Source: Eubacterium sp.
Lineage (GTDB): Bacteria > Bacillota_A > Clostridia > Peptostreptococcales > Anaerovoracaceae
Direction: 5' to 3'
Length of the DNA stretch: 10,888 nucleotides
NCBI GenBank assembly: GCA_017425345.1
Contig: JAFOML010000005.1
Coordinates: 1 to 10,888, forward strand
Notes under the pieces: generated by a model
What the model saw: the letters and a program-made list of their open reading frames with translations, nothing else
Database searches by the model: none
What the model was told of the DNA's origin: nothing
Shown: positions 1-8,083 of the stretch, one piece after another
How the letters are laid out: every line of letters begins with the position of its first letter
Numbering within the stretch: position 1 is the stretch's first letter
Made by a program: the position numbers and the translations under genes

Positions 1-314
1 CGGGCATCTTCCCGGCGATCAAAAACGATGAGCTGAGCCGCCTTGCGAAGGCAGAACTGCTGCCGGGCAATCAGCTTACGGAGATCAGAGAGGGCAGCAT
101 CGTCCTGAAGAAGGCGGATGGCAGCACGGTTTCGAAGCCCTGTGATACCGTGATCCTGGCGCTGGGTGTTCGTCCGGATGCAAGGCTCGTCACATCGCTT
201 AAGAAGGCGCTTCCGGGCATTCCGGTACGGATCTGCGGCGACGCTAGGAAGGCCGGCCGCATCGCGACCGCCGTGCGCGAGGGGTATGAGGCGGCATATA
301 CACTTGATATCTAA
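1..314 (+). CDS. FAD/NAD(P)H-dependent oxidoreductase, C-terminal fragment (5' end outside window)
   Basis: Codons run in frame from base 3 to a TAA at 312-314, giving about 103 residues of a C-terminal region. Two flavoprotein motifs are visible: CDTVILALGVRP, the hydrophobic strand plus ALG.RP that closes the NAD(P)H-binding Rossmann domain, and VRICGDARKAGRIATAVREG, the ..GDA.. motif that contacts the FAD in two-dinucleotide-binding-domain flavoproteins, followed by the usual helix. This ending is typical of the 2,4-dienoyl-CoA reductase/2-enoate reductase/NADH:flavin oxidoreductase group, where an old-yellow-enzyme barrel precedes the FAD/NAD(P) module. The barrel and any Fe-S cysteines would lie upstream of the window, so the substrate cannot be inferred. 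Other two-dinucleotide-fold flavoproteins (thioredoxin-reductase-like, NADH oxidase) are possible. The gene ends 9 bases before a strong terminator and converges on the minus-strand cyclase operon. Confidence 0.75.
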   Translation, partial: GIFPAIKNDELSRLAKAELLPGNQLTEIREGSIVLKKADGSTVSKPCDTVILALGVRPDARLVTSLKKALPGIPVRICGDARKAGRIATAVREGYEAAYTLDI

Positions 315-322
315 CTGCATGC

Positions 323-353
323 AAAAACTGCCCGCGGGCTGCGGGCAGTTTTT
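323..353. terminator. Bidirectional intrinsic terminator
   Basis: A perfect 13-bp stem: AAAAACTGCCCGC (323-335) pairs with GCGGGCAGTTTTT (341-353) around a 5-base loop. The stem has a GC-rich core with an A-tract on one side and a T-tract on the other, so it can end transcription in both directions. It lies between the ends of the convergent oxidoreductase (stop 314) and CMD-family (stop 365) genes. Confidence 0.9.
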
Positions 354-364
354 ATGTGAGCTTT

Positions 365-973
365 TTACTTCTCAAAATCCCTGTTATGCTTATAGTGTCC
401 CGGATTGATCACCGGATCGATCGTGCTGACCCAGCGGTTCGTGTAGTTGAAGAATCCGGCGGTGAACGCTGCCTCCAGAATCTGATGATCGTCAAATCCG
501 GCTGCGCGCAGCTTATCGATCTGCTCGTTCGTGATGTCGCGCGGGTTCGCCGTTACATACCACGCATATTCGCAGAGCGCGTAATCCTCCTTGGAAAGCT
601 CGTCCTTGCAGGCGCGGAAGTTTCCGGAAAGTCTGTCGACCAGCGAAGCGTTCTGCCACATGCCGCGGAGGTTGTCTCCGTGCGTCTGCAGGCAGTAAGC
701 GCAGCAGTTGTACGACGAGACGACTACACCGATCATCTCCTTCTGCGCATCGGTCAGATAGCAGGTGTCATTGAAAAGCGATCCTTTGAAATTCAGGAAG
801 CCGATATATTCCTTCGCGTTCAGCGGAAGAACCTTGAAGAGATTATTGATAAATCCCCAGTTCTTCATCATTGCTTCCACGTTGGTATCAAAGACCGCGT
901 ATTCCTCATCGGTCATCTCGGAACGGTCGGGTTTCTGCAGATACGATAATTGTTCATCAAATACTAATGCCAT
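365..973 (-). CDS. Carboxymuconolactone decarboxylase (CMD)/AhpD-like peroxidase-related protein
   Basis: This 202-residue protein carries the AhpD-type redox signature E79-X11-C91-A-Y-C94-X3-H98 (segment ending CAYCLQTH), which in AhpD supplies the CXXC thiol pair and proton-relay residues. The family holds gamma-carboxymuconolactone decarboxylases, AhpD adaptor reductases and many uncharacterised 'peroxidase-related' proteins. Retention of both cysteines, the glutamate and the histidine points to a thiol-redox or peroxidase-type role rather than plain decarboxylation; this is inference. The length and the second helical half (about 118-180) fit the peroxidase-related subgroup. No signal peptide is seen, so it should be cytoplasmic. 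The ATG is preceded by AAAGGAGG. The gap after the upstream cyclase gene is 15 bases, and the cyclase stop codon runs directly into this Shine-Dalgarno, so the two are almost certainly co-transcribed and perhaps translationally coupled. Confidence 0.85.
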   Translation of the reverse strand: MALVFDEQLSYLQKPDRSEMTDEEYAVFDTNVEAMMKNWGFINNLFKVLPLNAKEYIGFLNFKGSLFNDTCYLTDAQKEMIGVVVSSYNCCAYCLQTHGDNLRGMWQNASLVDRLSGNFRACKDELSKEDYALCEYAWYVTANPRDITNEQIDKLRAAGFDDHQILEAAFTAGFFNYTNRWVSTIDPVINPGHYKHNRDFEK

Positions 974-988
974 AATACTAAGCCTCCT

Positions 989-1756
989 TTAAGCCGGAAC
1001 GATTGCATAGACACGTGTCGGGAATCCGGTTCCTTCCTTCAGCGCAGGGAATCCAATCAGGATCATTCCGCCGGTCGGCGGCAGCTGGTCCAGATTGCGC
1101 ATGACCTCGATCTGGATGCGGTCGACGGCGAGAATGTACTGCTCACCCGGATACGGATAGGCATCTTCTTTCGTTGTGACGGAAGCAGGGTCGGTATCAG
1201 CCGGTTCATGTCCGATCGCGCCGATATTTCTCTCTTCTACCAGCCAGCGGATCGCATCCACATCCCAGCCGGGATAGTGCGGCTGTCCGCTCTCGTCCTT
1301 GTTTTCCAGGTCTTCTTTCTTATACCAGTCGGAACGGAATGCAACGAATGCGCCCTCCGGGATTCTGCCGTATTCCGCTTCCCACGCCTGAATGTCCTCG
1401 GTGCGGAGGATGAAGTCCGGATTCTCCGCGCATTCCTTCGACTTGTCGATCACGCAGAGCGGATACATCAGCTCCTTCACGGTGATCTGGCTCATGTCGC
1501 GTCCGTCACCGTGGAAATGGATCGGAACATCGGCGTGCGTGCCGTACTGGCTGGCAACGCTCCACTGATGGCAGCGCATCGGCGCCATCTTATCGTCTGG
1601 TGTTCCCTCCAGATAATCGAAAAGCAGATCACCCTTCATCGGAGCAAACCCGAACCAGTGCGGGGTTTCAGGGCTCAGCTGGTGCGTCAGATCGACCCAC
1701 TTATAACCAGGGCCTTTTAGTTCGTTTACAAGATCCCAAAGATTAATGTTAGCCAT
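989..1756 (-). CDS. Cyclase-family protein (kynurenine formamidase-like metal-dependent hydrolase)
   Basis: This 255-residue protein contains GTHADVPIHF at residues 72-81, including the H74-X-D76-X-P78-X-H80 metal-binding signature of the cyclase/KynB superfamily. The C-terminal half has IGHEPADTD (181-189) and a final stretch (about 217-255) rich in Gly/Pro and ending FPTRVYAIVP, resembling the conserved end of the family. Members hydrolyse amides or cyclic esters, for example N-formylkynurenine, isatin or polyketide cyclisation intermediates. KynB-type enzymes are usually nearer 200-210 residues, so this longer form probably has another substrate, and no other kynurenine-pathway gene is nearby. 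It is the first gene of a minus-strand operon with the CMD-family gene. The start ATG follows AAAAGGAG with good spacing. No signal sequence is seen; a cytoplasmic location is likely. Confidence 0.85.
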   Translation of the reverse strand: MANINLWDLVNELKGPGYKWVDLTHQLSPETPHWFGFAPMKGDLLFDYLEGTPDDKMAPMRCHQWSVASQYGTHADVPIHFHGDGRDMSQITVKELMYPLCVIDKSKECAENPDFILRTEDIQAWEAEYGRIPEGAFVAFRSDWYKKEDLENKDESGQPHYPGWDVDAIRWLVEERNIGAIGHEPADTDPASVTTKEDAYPYPGEQYILAVDRIQIEVMRNLDQLPPTGGMILIGFPALKEGTGFPTRVYAIVPA

Positions 1757-1789
1757 AATGTTCTCCTTTTCTGAATATTGATAATACTC

Positions 1790-1818
1790 ATTATACTATA
1801 AAATGACATGTTTTTGGT
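1790..1818 (-). promoter_or_regulatory. Candidate promoter of the cyclase-CMD operon
   Basis: Read on the minus strand, a perfect TATAAT lies at 1790-1795, about 35 bases upstream of the cyclase ATG. The -35 region at 17-bp spacing reads ACCAAA, which is weak, so activation or a non-consensus -35 is possible. An imperfect palindrome (ATAATACTCATTAT on the plus strand, 1781-1794) overlaps the -10 box and could be an operator. Confidence 0.55.
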
Positions 1819-1843
1819 GCTATTTTATAAAAAATATTGAAAT

Positions 1844-2016
1844 AACGAGCGCCAGATGTCCCCCGCCTCTGTAGGCGGCGGGTTCCATCTCCGACTTTCA
1901 GTGGGGGTTATAATCCCCCACTGAAACCCGGCGGAGCTGAAGCTCCTGGCGCTCGTTGCAGGCGCTCGCTACGTCCTCGACGTGCGAGCACGTCAGGAGC
2001 TCCGCTCCGCCTTAAA
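1844..2016 (+). repeat. Highly structured multi-hairpin repeat element, copy 1
   Basis: A 173-base intergenic element built almost entirely of inverted repeats. A 12-bp outer stem, AACGAGCGCCAG (1844-1855) with CTGGCGCTCGTT (1946-1957), encloses three hairpins: a nine-pair GC stem with one bulge (1860-1882), a perfect 12-bp stem TTTCAGTGGGGG/CCCCCACTGAAA with loop TTATAAT (1896-1926), and GGAGC-TGAA-GCTCC (1933-1946, whose last base is also the first base of the outer-stem arm). Two more hairpins follow: GACGTG-CGAG-CACGTC (1979-1994) and GGAGC-TCC-GCTCC (1996-2008). The 3' 135 bases recur inverted at the window's right end at about 92% identity (10 substitutions, one 1-base indel, hand alignment), and both copies end at CTTAAA. 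No protein is encoded. It resembles a mobile palindromic element (MITE- or PATE-like) or a structured RNA; I cannot assign a named family. Confidence 0.85.
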
Positions 2017-2041
2017 TATGTTTTTAGAAACGGACACCCTG

Positions 2042-2070
2042 TTGACAATAAGTGAATGATCATTTATTAT
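2042..2070 (+). promoter_or_regulatory. Strong sigma-A promoter of tetR with a palindrome in its spacer
   Basis: The -35 is a perfect TTGACA (2042-2047), the spacer is 17 bp, and the -10 is TATTAT (2065-2070). The spacer holds the perfect palindrome AATGATCATT (2055-2064), extending to TGAATGATCATTTA with 13 of 14 bases matching the symmetric 14-mer. A palindrome between the -35 and -10 boxes directly before a TetR-family gene is the classical arrangement of an autorepression operator. Binding itself is inferred. Confidence 0.8.
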
Positions 2071-2092
2071 AAGGGCAAAGAGGGAGGTTTTT

Positions 2093-2662
2093 ATGCGCAG
2101 AAAAGATGATGAAAAACAGAGACGCATCAAGGCGGCCGTCATGAATCTGATTCTTTCCGAAGGCCTGACCGGAACTTCGATCGCGAAGATCGCGCGGGCG
2201 GCATCGGTTTCGCCGGCTACAGTATACATATACTATGACAGCAAGGAAGCAATGCTGCGGGACATGTACCAGGAGTATTCCGAGGACGTGTTCGACTATA
2301 TGATCGCCAATACGCTTCCCGGCTGCGGGACCCGCTACCTGATCGAATCACTGATCCGGAGCTATTACCGGTATATCCGGGATAATCGGGAGATTTTCAG
2401 CTTTGTCGAGCAGTTCTCACAGTGCCCGGCGCTTGCGGCGCACTGCGCCGGAAAGCGGGAGATCTGCCGGCTTTACGACATGATCGATGAGCGGAAGAAG
2501 CGGGGGGAGATCCGTCCCTTCAGCGATGAGGCGCTGGCAGCTGTGATGTTCCATCCGGTCAAAGCAATCGCTACGGATACGCACCTCACCGACGCGCAGA
2601 AGGAGGAGCGCCTCTGCGAGGTGATCGAGATGGTACAGAGAGCGCTGATCATCAACTATTAA
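2093..2662 (+). CDS. TetR/AcrR-family transcriptional regulator
   Basis: This 189-residue protein has a typical TetR N-terminal DNA-binding domain (about 8-58): a helix, then a helix-turn-helix with TSIAKIARAASVSPATVYIYY, where the recognition helix lies around SPATVYIYYDSKEAML. The remaining about 130 residues are helical and poorly conserved, as expected for the ligand-binding and dimerisation domain; the ligand cannot be predicted. The ATG follows GAGGGAGG (2080-2087) with short spacing. The gene reads from the strong promoter at 2042-2070, whose spacer palindrome is probably its own operator. It lies 84 bases upstream of lon with no terminator in between (only a 5-bp GTCTG/CAGAC hairpin without a T-tract), so read-through into lon and ftsH is likely. 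It is also divergent from the cyclase-CMD operon, separated by the repeat element, so that operon is an alternative target. Confidence 0.9.
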   Translation: MRRKDDEKQRRIKAAVMNLILSEGLTGTSIAKIARAASVSPATVYIYYDSKEAMLRDMYQEYSEDVFDYMIANTLPGCGTRYLIESLIRSYYRYIRDNREIFSFVEQFSQCPALAAHCAGKREICRLYDMIDERKKRGEIRPFSDEALAAVMFHPVKAIATDTHLTDAQKEERLCEVIEMVQRALIINY

Positions 2663-2684
2663 TGTCATCAGTCTGTTTGAACTT

Positions 2685-2722
2685 TTGGCAGACGGGTATG
2701 AAAGAAAATAATCATTCAGTTA
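2685..2722 (+). promoter_or_regulatory. Candidate internal promoter and TetR-operator-like site upstream of lon
   Basis: TTGGCA (2685-2690), a 16-bp spacer and AATAAT (2707-2712) form a modest promoter candidate. Bases 2706-2722 (AAATAATCATTCAGTTA) match the reverse complement of 2049-2065 in the tetR promoter (AAATGATCATTCACTTA) at 15 of 17 positions. This suggests a second, weaker operator overlapping the -10. Neither element is proven, and the region is AT-rich. Confidence 0.4.
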
Positions 2723-2746
2723 AGACAACAAGGAGGAACAATATAG

Positions 2747-5107
2747 ATGGAAGAGAATAGAACGGTCATGAACGGTATCGTTCTTGCACTGGAGGATACG
2801 ATGATCCTGCCGCATACAACGATTCTTTTTATGCTGGAAGAGCTGGGAAGCGCCTACCGCAACTATCTGGAAGGCAACGGCACGGAGAAGGTAGCTGTGC
2901 CGCTGAAGCCCGGAAAGGACGGCAGCGGAGATGATGATCTGCAGAATACCGGCGTAAGGTTCCGCGTCAAATCCGCGCAGGAGATGGATAAAGGCGTCCT
3001 GCTTCAGCTTGAGACGATGGACCGCGTGCATATTGAGTCGGTTTCCAGGGTTGGGAGGATCGTGTATGCAGATTTTGTCGAAGATCCCGATAAGGACGAC
3101 CTGGACGAGGCCATGCACGAGCAGATGCTCCATTACCTCAAGGATATCGTGCAGGGCATCAGCAGCCACTTCCGCGGCGGCGAGGAATACATGAAGCTTT
3201 TGAACAATGTCCGTGATATCAACTCGATGATCGTCTGGCTGAGCCGGTATATGCGGATCGGCGCGGAGGAAAAGTACGAGTATCTGAAGACGGATTCGCT
3301 GCGCGAGCGGAGCCTCCGGTTCATGGATGATCTTTTGAAGCAGAAGGAAGCTGTGGACTGGAACATCGAGATCAACGAGAGGATCACTGACAAGAACAAC
3401 CGTTATTACCGGAAGCAAATGCTCCGGGAGCAGCTGAAGGCGATCCAGGAGGAGCTCGCGGAGGATGAGCCGGGAAGCGGTCACGGTAAGAAGGGATATA
3501 AGGAACGGATCGAGGAGTCCGCAATGCCGGAGAATATCCGCGAGGCGGCTCTTGCAGAGGTGGAGAAGCTCGCGGTACAGCAGCAGGGCTCTGCGGAAAC
3601 GAGCGTGATTCAGAATTACCTGGACTTTATGCTTTCGCTGCCGTGGGAGCGGCCGGAAGCGAAGGATCCGGACCTCAGCAAGGCGGAGGATATCCTGAAT
3701 GCGGATCACTACGGTCTGGATAAGGTCAAGAAGAGAATCGTCGAGCACCTGGCGGTGATGAAGCTCAGGAAGGATAAGAAGGGATCGATTTTGCTCCTCG
3801 TAGGGCCTCCGGGAACGGGCAAGACCAGCCTCGGAAAGAGTATCGCCCGCGCGCTGGAACGGAAATATGTGCGTCTGTCGCTTGGCGGCATCCGGGATGA
3901 GTCGGAGATCCGCGGTCACAGAAGGACTTATGTCGGCGCGATGCCGGGCAGGATCCTGAACGGGATCAAGCAGGCCGGCGTTACGGATCCGGTCATGGTG
4001 CTGGATGAGGTGGATAAGCTCATGACAGGCGGATTCAGCGGGGATCCGGCCAGCGCGCTGCTCGAGGTGCTGGATCCGGAACAGAACAGCACGTTTGAAG
4101 ATCATTACCTTGATCTGCCGTATGACCTGTCGGATGTATTCTTCATTGCGACAGCCAATACGACGGAGACGATCCCGGCGCCGCTGCTCGACCGCATGGA
4201 GGTGATCGAGATCTCCAGCTATACAGAAGATGAGAAATATCATATCGCAAAGGAGCATCTGCTGGCAGAGGTCATGTCGGAAACCGGTCTGCTGCCGCAG
4301 CAGCTCATCGTGGGGGATGAGGTTATCCACGCGATCATCGAGGACTATACGAGAGAAGGCGGTGTCCGCGGTCTGAAGAAGGCACTTCTCACTATTGCGA
4401 GAGCGGTCTCCGCAGAGATCGTGACCGGCAAGGCGGAACTGCCGAAGACGGTGACGGTCAGCGACCTGGAAGACCTGCTCGGACGGAAGATGGCGTTCCA
4501 TGACAAGGCGACTTCGGACAATCCGGCAGGGGTCGTGACCGGACTCGCATGGACGCCGGTAGGAGGGGAGATCCTGTTCGTCGAGGCGGCAGATATGCCG
4601 GGCAGCGGACAGATGATCCTGACCGGGCAGCTCGGAGACGTCATGCAGGAGTCGGCAAGGATCGCGCTGAGTCTGGTCAAATCCAGACTGCCGATGTACA
4701 CGGCGGACCTGAAGGAGAAGGATCTCCATATCCACGTACCGCAGGGCGCGGTTCCAAAGGACGGACCGTCGGCGGGCATTACGATCGTGACGGCGCTGGC
4801 TTCGCTGCTGAGCCGCCGGAAGGTGGATTCCCATCTTGCCATGACCGGCGAGATCACGCTGCGCGGCGTGGTGATGCCGATCGGCGGGCTGAAGGAGAAG
4901 CTGCTTGCGGCGCACCGCGCCGGAATCCGGAAGGTCCTGATCCCGCGTGAGAACCTGGCAGATTTGAAGGAATTGCCAGAAACCGTACTTTCTGATATAG
5001 TTGTGATAGCAGTAGATACGGTGGAGGATGTGCTCCGCGAGGCGATCGGTCCGGATCTCCCGGTGCTGCAGGAGGCCTGCAGTCTGGATGCACAGCCCAC
5101 AGCTTAG
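2747..5107 (+). CDS. lon: ATP-dependent serine protease Lon
   Basis: This 786-residue, LonA-type protein has the full architecture: N-terminal domain (about 1-200), coiled helical region (about 200-300, with KQMLREQLKAIQEEL), AAA+ ATPase and C-terminal protease. Walker A is GPPGTGKTS (K359), Walker B is VMVLDEVDK (D420, E421). The catalytic dyad is Ser675 in PKDGPSAG and Lys718 in GGLKEKLLAAHRAGI, with the 43-residue separation seen in E. coli Lon (S679/K722). Lon degrades misfolded and specific regulatory proteins in the cytoplasm. The N-terminal substrate-recognition domain departs from the usual LPLLPLR...FPG opening, reading VLALEDTMILPHTTILFML, and carries an acidic, Gly-rich insert at about 55-65. 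The ATG follows AGGAGG (2731-2736) at 10 bases. ftsH starts 19 bases after the stop. No CIRCE or CtsR-type heat-shock operator is visible upstream. Confidence 0.97.
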   Translation: MEENRTVMNGIVLALEDTMILPHTTILFMLEELGSAYRNYLEGNGTEKVAVPLKPGKDGSGDDDLQNTGVRFRVKSAQEMDKGVLLQLETMDRVHIESVSRVGRIVYADFVEDPDKDDLDEAMHEQMLHYLKDIVQGISSHFRGGEEYMKLLNNVRDINSMIVWLSRYMRIGAEEKYEYLKTDSLRERSLRFMDDLLKQKEAVDWNIEINERITDKNNRYYRKQMLREQLKAIQEELAEDEPGSGHGKKGYKERIEESAMPENIREAALAEVEKLAVQQQGSAETSVIQNYLDFMLSLPWERPEAKDPDLSKAEDILNADHYGLDKVKKRIVEHLAVMKLRKDKKGSILLLVGPPGTGKTSLGKSIARALERKYVRLSLGGIRDESEIRGHRRTYVGAMPGRILNGIKQAGVTDPVMVLDEVDKLMTGGFSGDPASALLEVLDPEQNSTFEDHYLDLPYDLSDVFFIATANTTETIPAPLLDRMEVIEISSYTEDEKYHIAKEHLLAEVMSETGLLPQQLIVGDEVIHAIIEDYTREGGVRGLKKALLTIARAVSAEIVTGKAELPKTVTVSDLEDLLGRKMAFHDKATSDNPAGVVTGLAWTPVGGEILFVEAADMPGSGQMILTGQLGDVMQESARIALSLVKSRLPMYTADLKEKDLHIHVPQGAVPKDGPSAGITIVTALASLLSRRKVDSHLAMTGEITLRGVVMPIGGLKEKLLAAHRAGIRKVLIPRENLADLKELPETVLSDIVVIAVDTVEDVLREAIGPDLPVLQEACSLDAQPTA

Positions 5108-5126
5108 TTAGAAAAAGGAGTTTTTG

Positions 5127-6941
<1,815 letters not shown>

Positions 6942-6952
6942 GAATCGCTTAG

Positions 6953-6987
6953 AAATAGGGGATTGCCAAGGGCAGTCCTCTATTTTT
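6953..6987 (+). terminator. Intrinsic terminator of the lon-ftsH operon
   Basis: A 15-bp stem with two G-U pairs, AAATAGGGGATTGCC (6953-6967) with GGCAGTCCTCTATTT (6971-6985), loop AAG, then two more T residues. It begins 12 bases after the ftsH stop and overlaps the last codons of the convergent EamA gene, whose stop is at 6980-6982. Its complement may weakly terminate that gene too. Confidence 0.85.
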
Positions 6988-7840
6988 GTCTGTTGAAGAG
7001 GATCAGGCCGGAAATGACGAGCGCGCCGCCAAGAAAGACGTTCGGGCCGGGTGTTTCGTGCAGGATCGCCCAGGCCATGCCGGCACCGGAGATCGGGACG
7101 AGGAACATGTAGTTGGTGACCTCGGATACTTTAGCAGCCAGCTCGATGGCACGGTTCCAGAGAATGTAGGCAACTCCGGAGGCCATGAGGCCGAGGAAGA
7201 GGCAGCCGAGCTTCGATGGCAGATCCGTGTGAAGGAAGGTTGGAATGCAGCTCGGATTCAGAAGAAGGGAGACCAGAGCGCCGAAGAGCAGGGCCCAGAT
7301 CGTGATCTCCATGCTGCGGTAGCCGCGGGTGGTCAGCATCTTCGTGATCAGGTTGTAGAAGCCGAAGAGCATCATGGCGCCGAAAGCCCAGATGACTCCC
7401 GCGCTGAGATCCAGACCGCCATCCTTTAACAGAACGACAGCCACCCCGAGAAAACCGATGCCGATCGCAGCCCAGCCAAGCGGGCGGATGCGTTCACCGA
7501 GAACGATCCTTGCAAGTATCGCAGTCGCGATCGGGGACATCGCAAGGAGCAGGCTTGCGGTGGCTGCCTGCGTATTTACGACTGCGGTATTCAGAACATA
7601 CATATACAGACCCTGTCCGATGCCGCCGGCGCAGAAGACGAGCGCCCATTCGGAGACCGATGCAGGTATGCGCGGCCTTGTGCGGACCGCGATCGGAATC
7701 ATTAAGAGGGCCGCAATGATGCAGCGCAGTGAACCGACGTCGGCAGCGTCCGGTGCGACCAGCTTGGGGATCACGTAAACGGTGCCCCAGATGAGGATGG
7801 TCAGAAACGAATATAGGTGTTGTTTCAGGTAGTCGCGCAT
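6980..7840 (-). CDS. EamA/DMT-superfamily transporter (RhaT/YdcZ-like permease)
   Basis: This 286-residue, very hydrophobic protein has about ten predicted transmembrane helices arranged as two EamA repeats. Each repeat ends with the characteristic motif: SPIATAILARIVLGERI (102-118) in the first and VPISGAGMAWAILHETP (248-264) in the second, where the glutamate after the eighth-to-tenth helix is typical. EamA proteins export or import amino acids, nucleotides or other small metabolites across the cytoplasmic membrane; the substrate cannot be read from the sequence. The start ATG has AAAGGA about 10 bases upstream. It is transcribed alone, converging on ftsH and divergent from the 74-residue gene. 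A possible promoter lies about 135 bases upstream, implying a leader near 130 bases. Confidence 0.88.
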   Translation of the reverse strand: MRDYLKQHLYSFLTILIWGTVYVIPKLVAPDAADVGSLRCIIAALLMIPIAVRTRPRIPASVSEWALVFCAGGIGQGLYMYVLNTAVVNTQAATASLLLAMSPIATAILARIVLGERIRPLGWAAIGIGFLGVAVVLLKDGGLDLSAGVIWAFGAMMLFGFYNLITKMLTTRGYRSMEITIWALLFGALVSLLLNPSCIPTFLHTDLPSKLGCLFLGLMASGVAYILWNRAIELAAKVSEVTNYMFLVPISGAGMAWAILHETPGPNVFLGGALVISGLILFNRQK

Positions 7841-7974
7841 GCTGCGGAGGTCCTTTCTGACTGACGGAAATCGTCATGTTTAACCCACTTTTCCTTATGT
7901 GGTTCTTTCTGACCGGTTTCACATTGTGCGCACAGAGCAACACATTGTTTGCAGGGTCATCAGAACTCTATTTC

Positions 7975-8004
7975 ATTATAGAGGAAGGGGAAGCGGGGCG
8001 ACAA
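7975..8004 (-). promoter_or_regulatory. Candidate promoter of the EamA transporter gene
   Basis: On the minus strand TTGTCG (7999-8004), an 18-bp C-rich spacer and a perfect TATAAT (7975-7980) form a plausible promoter. The -10 lies in a small palindrome, CTCTAT-6-ATAGAG (7966-7983), which could be an operator. Transcription would start near 7968, leaving a leader of roughly 128 bases, in which I recognise no known riboswitch. Confidence 0.4.
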
Positions 8005-8037
8005 GGTGTTTTTTCGTGTGCAAGGCTGTGGGGTCTG

Positions 8038-8046
8038 TGTTATACT
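8038..8046 (+). promoter_or_regulatory. Extended -10 promoter for the 74-residue gene
   Basis: TGT immediately precedes TATACT (8041-8046), giving an extended -10 (TGn-TATACT), 37 bases before the ATG at 8084. The position expected for a -35 reads GTGCAA, which is poor, as is common with extended -10 promoters. Confidence 0.55.
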
Positions 8047-8083
8047 TCTGTTAAGAACGAAAACCGGTGGAAAGGAGTACGGA

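Noticed and set aside
356..949. 197-codon open frame on the plus strand
   Set aside because: Antisense to the CMD-family gene, which has the complete E-X11-CXXC-X3-H motif and a strong ribosome binding site.
1844..2016. CRISPR array or leader
   Set aside because: The repeats are inverted hairpin arms of different sequence; there are no regularly spaced direct repeats with unique spacers.
2663..2746. CIRCE or CtsR heat-shock operator before lon
   Set aside because: Looked for the TTAGCACTC/GAGTGCTAA pair and GGTCAAA tandem heptads; neither is present.
2720..4915. 731-codon open frame on the minus strand
   Set aside because: Antisense to lon. Its composition is Arg/His/Leu-rich low-complexity typical of the complement of a GC-rich gene, it has no ribosome binding site, and lon carries every catalytic motif.
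5124..5126. TTG start for ftsH one codon upstream
   Set aside because: AGGAG is only three bases away from the TTG but six from the adjacent ATG at 5127, which is preferred.
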